NCBI RefSeq assembly: GCF_038396675.1
Contig: NC_088929.1
Coordinates: forward strand, 38,011,501-38,075,500
Origin: Hydra vulgaris
Lineage: Eukaryota > Cnidaria > Hydrozoa > Anthoathecata > Hydridae
DNA length: 64,000 nt
Direction of reading: 5' to 3'
Shown here: one piece after another, positions 62,820 through 64,000 of the stretch
Numbering within the stretch: position 1 is the stretch's first letter
How the letters are laid out: the number at the start of each line of letters is the position of its first letter
Notes under the pieces: generated by a model
Databases searched by the model: none
What the model saw: only the letters and a program-made list of their open reading frames with translations
What the model was told of the DNA's origin: nothing
Program-made: the position numbers and the translations under genes

Positions 62820-63950
62820 TGAAAATAAATAACAAAAAATGGTTTTGTTTACTTTTTTGTTTACAGTTTTCAGTTTTTATTTACAGTTATTTATAATCTT
62901 TTTATGAATATATAGTTTTTATTGTCAAATTTTTTATCTGACAAGAGTTTTATTGCAACACATATTTCTTGTTGAATGAAAATAATAATAAATAATAAAG
63001 AAGAATAAGAAGAGTGTTATTTTTTTTTTATATCTTAAAACTTTGTTTTTATAACTTAAAAACGTGCTATTAACTGAATTATTTAACAAAGATGGCACTA
63101 AGTTTGCACATTTGTTGTAAATTATTTTGTATGAACTTTGAATAAGTTACTATTAGTATTGGCCTGGTAATTTGCAGAAAATAAATCTTTGTCAAAAATA
63201 GTTAAAACATTTATAATTTAATACAAAATTTACTGTTGTTATGTAACTTTAGTGTTGCTAACAACAGATCAAAAATTAACATTGCTACTATAGAGAAAGT
63301 TGAAGAGAAGTGTGAATGTCTGTGGAGATAGTTAGAGGAATGTTGTATGTCTAATTTGGACATGCATTTTATATATAGTTCTATAGTGCAATCTTGATTT
63401 AACATTTTTCAAAAAAAAATTGTTTTAAAGTAATTCTGGATCAAGAACAGCAGGCAGTTACTTTTGTTAAAACAAGAAAAATATTTGAATATTTATTCAT
63501 GTAAGAAAATTTTGATGTAAAATATATTGTGTGCAAAAAACTTGTAAAAGTATTTGAAAATTTACTGATAAAAAAATGTTTTTAATTTTTATTTTTCTTA
63601 TGGTTTAAGTTCTAACTATAGTATTTTAAACACATTTTTTAAATAAAATATTTAAGTGTACCATTAAACAAGAAGTAAACCTTCATATTTTAAACACATT
63701 TTATAAATAAAATATTTAGGTGTACCAACAAAGTGTGAACCTTTATATCAGAAACTAATCTTTGCTTTATTAAATTAATTAATGTTATAGTTTTATATAT
63801 ATTTGTAAATTATTTTAACACGTTTATATTGTATTTTGAAATAACTAAATATATGTATAACAAAACATTTCAAAAAATCATAAATTTTTAAATATAGTCT
63901 TTTTTTTTTTTTTTATATTTTAAATTAATGTCTTAATTAAAAATTTTTAG
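62820..63950. other. Gene 2 intron 6: no gene seen
   Basis: AT-rich; a ~75-bp direct repeat (CATTTTTTAAATAAAATATTTAAGTG and following) occurs at 63632 and 63692. Confidence 0.45.
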
Positions 63951-64000
63951 ATTGGCTGACAATAAGCATTGTGTATTACCAAGTAATGCTGCCATAAATG
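63951..64000 (+). CDS. Gene 2, exon 7 (cut by window end)
   Basis: Acceptor AAATTTTTAG; with two bases from exon 6 the frame reads R-LADNKHCVLPSNAAIN and is open to the window edge. The other two phases meet a stop within this stretch. Confidence 0.45.

Overview
The window looks like nuclear DNA of a cnidarian, most likely Hydra. This is an inference from the very high A+T content, the long (TA)n arrays, the short exons in large introns, and a dense, nested set of transposons of kinds typical of Hydra assemblies. No rRNA, functional tRNA gene, CRISPR array or prokaryotic operon was seen.

Only two host genes can be supported, both on the + strand. The first is a three-exon gene for mitochondrial ribosomal protein mL37 (MRPL37): exons 26399-26793, 42095-42426 and 46706-47166, 395 codons plus a stop, with phases that join exactly. 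Its first intron is 15.3 kb and full of transposons. The second starts at 49142 and runs off the window end. It has seven phase-consistent exons, the first with only 18 coding bases, and encodes a protein I do not recognise.

Layout. 1-2404: relic of a DNA transposon family I cannot name (element A). 4060-10850: LINE relic split by a 6.4 kb TA-flanked terminal-inverted-repeat element, which itself holds an 0.8 kb-arm fold-back element and a THAP-type element. 12640-14140: pogo-like copy 1. 15050-15450: copy of a fold-back family. 16117-17146: deleted Ty3 relic. 19662-19856: THAP-like ORF. 19949-23049: pogo-like copy 2 with a fold-back element inserted in it. 23070-25249: piggyBac relic with TTAA ends. 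26399-47166: the mL37 gene, whose intron 1 holds a LINE relic, a young Ty3-type LTR retrotransposon (29709-33889) broken by a SINE, a second LINE tail, a hAT relic, another SINE and a deleted mariner; intron 2 holds two MITEs and a hAT fragment. 49142-64000: gene 2, whose introns hold a minisatellite, a SINE fused to a degenerate LINE, a Penelope-like fragment, a hAT-type MITE and element B (a relative of element A with clear TIRs).

Most notable signals: (1) at least a dozen short perfect or near-perfect hairpins, six of which interrupt transposon coding sequence as if a local segment had been copied back inverted; (2) a canonical -1 frameshift site in the LTR element (A-AAA-AAC, 6-nt spacer, 8-bp GC-rich stem) exactly at the gag/pol overlap, in an element with no visible primer-binding site; (3) several insertions whose empty target site can be read from this same window; (4) a tRNA-headed SINE present three times, one copy interrupting a nearly intact retrotransposon. 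All calls come from reading the sequence; no database search was possible.
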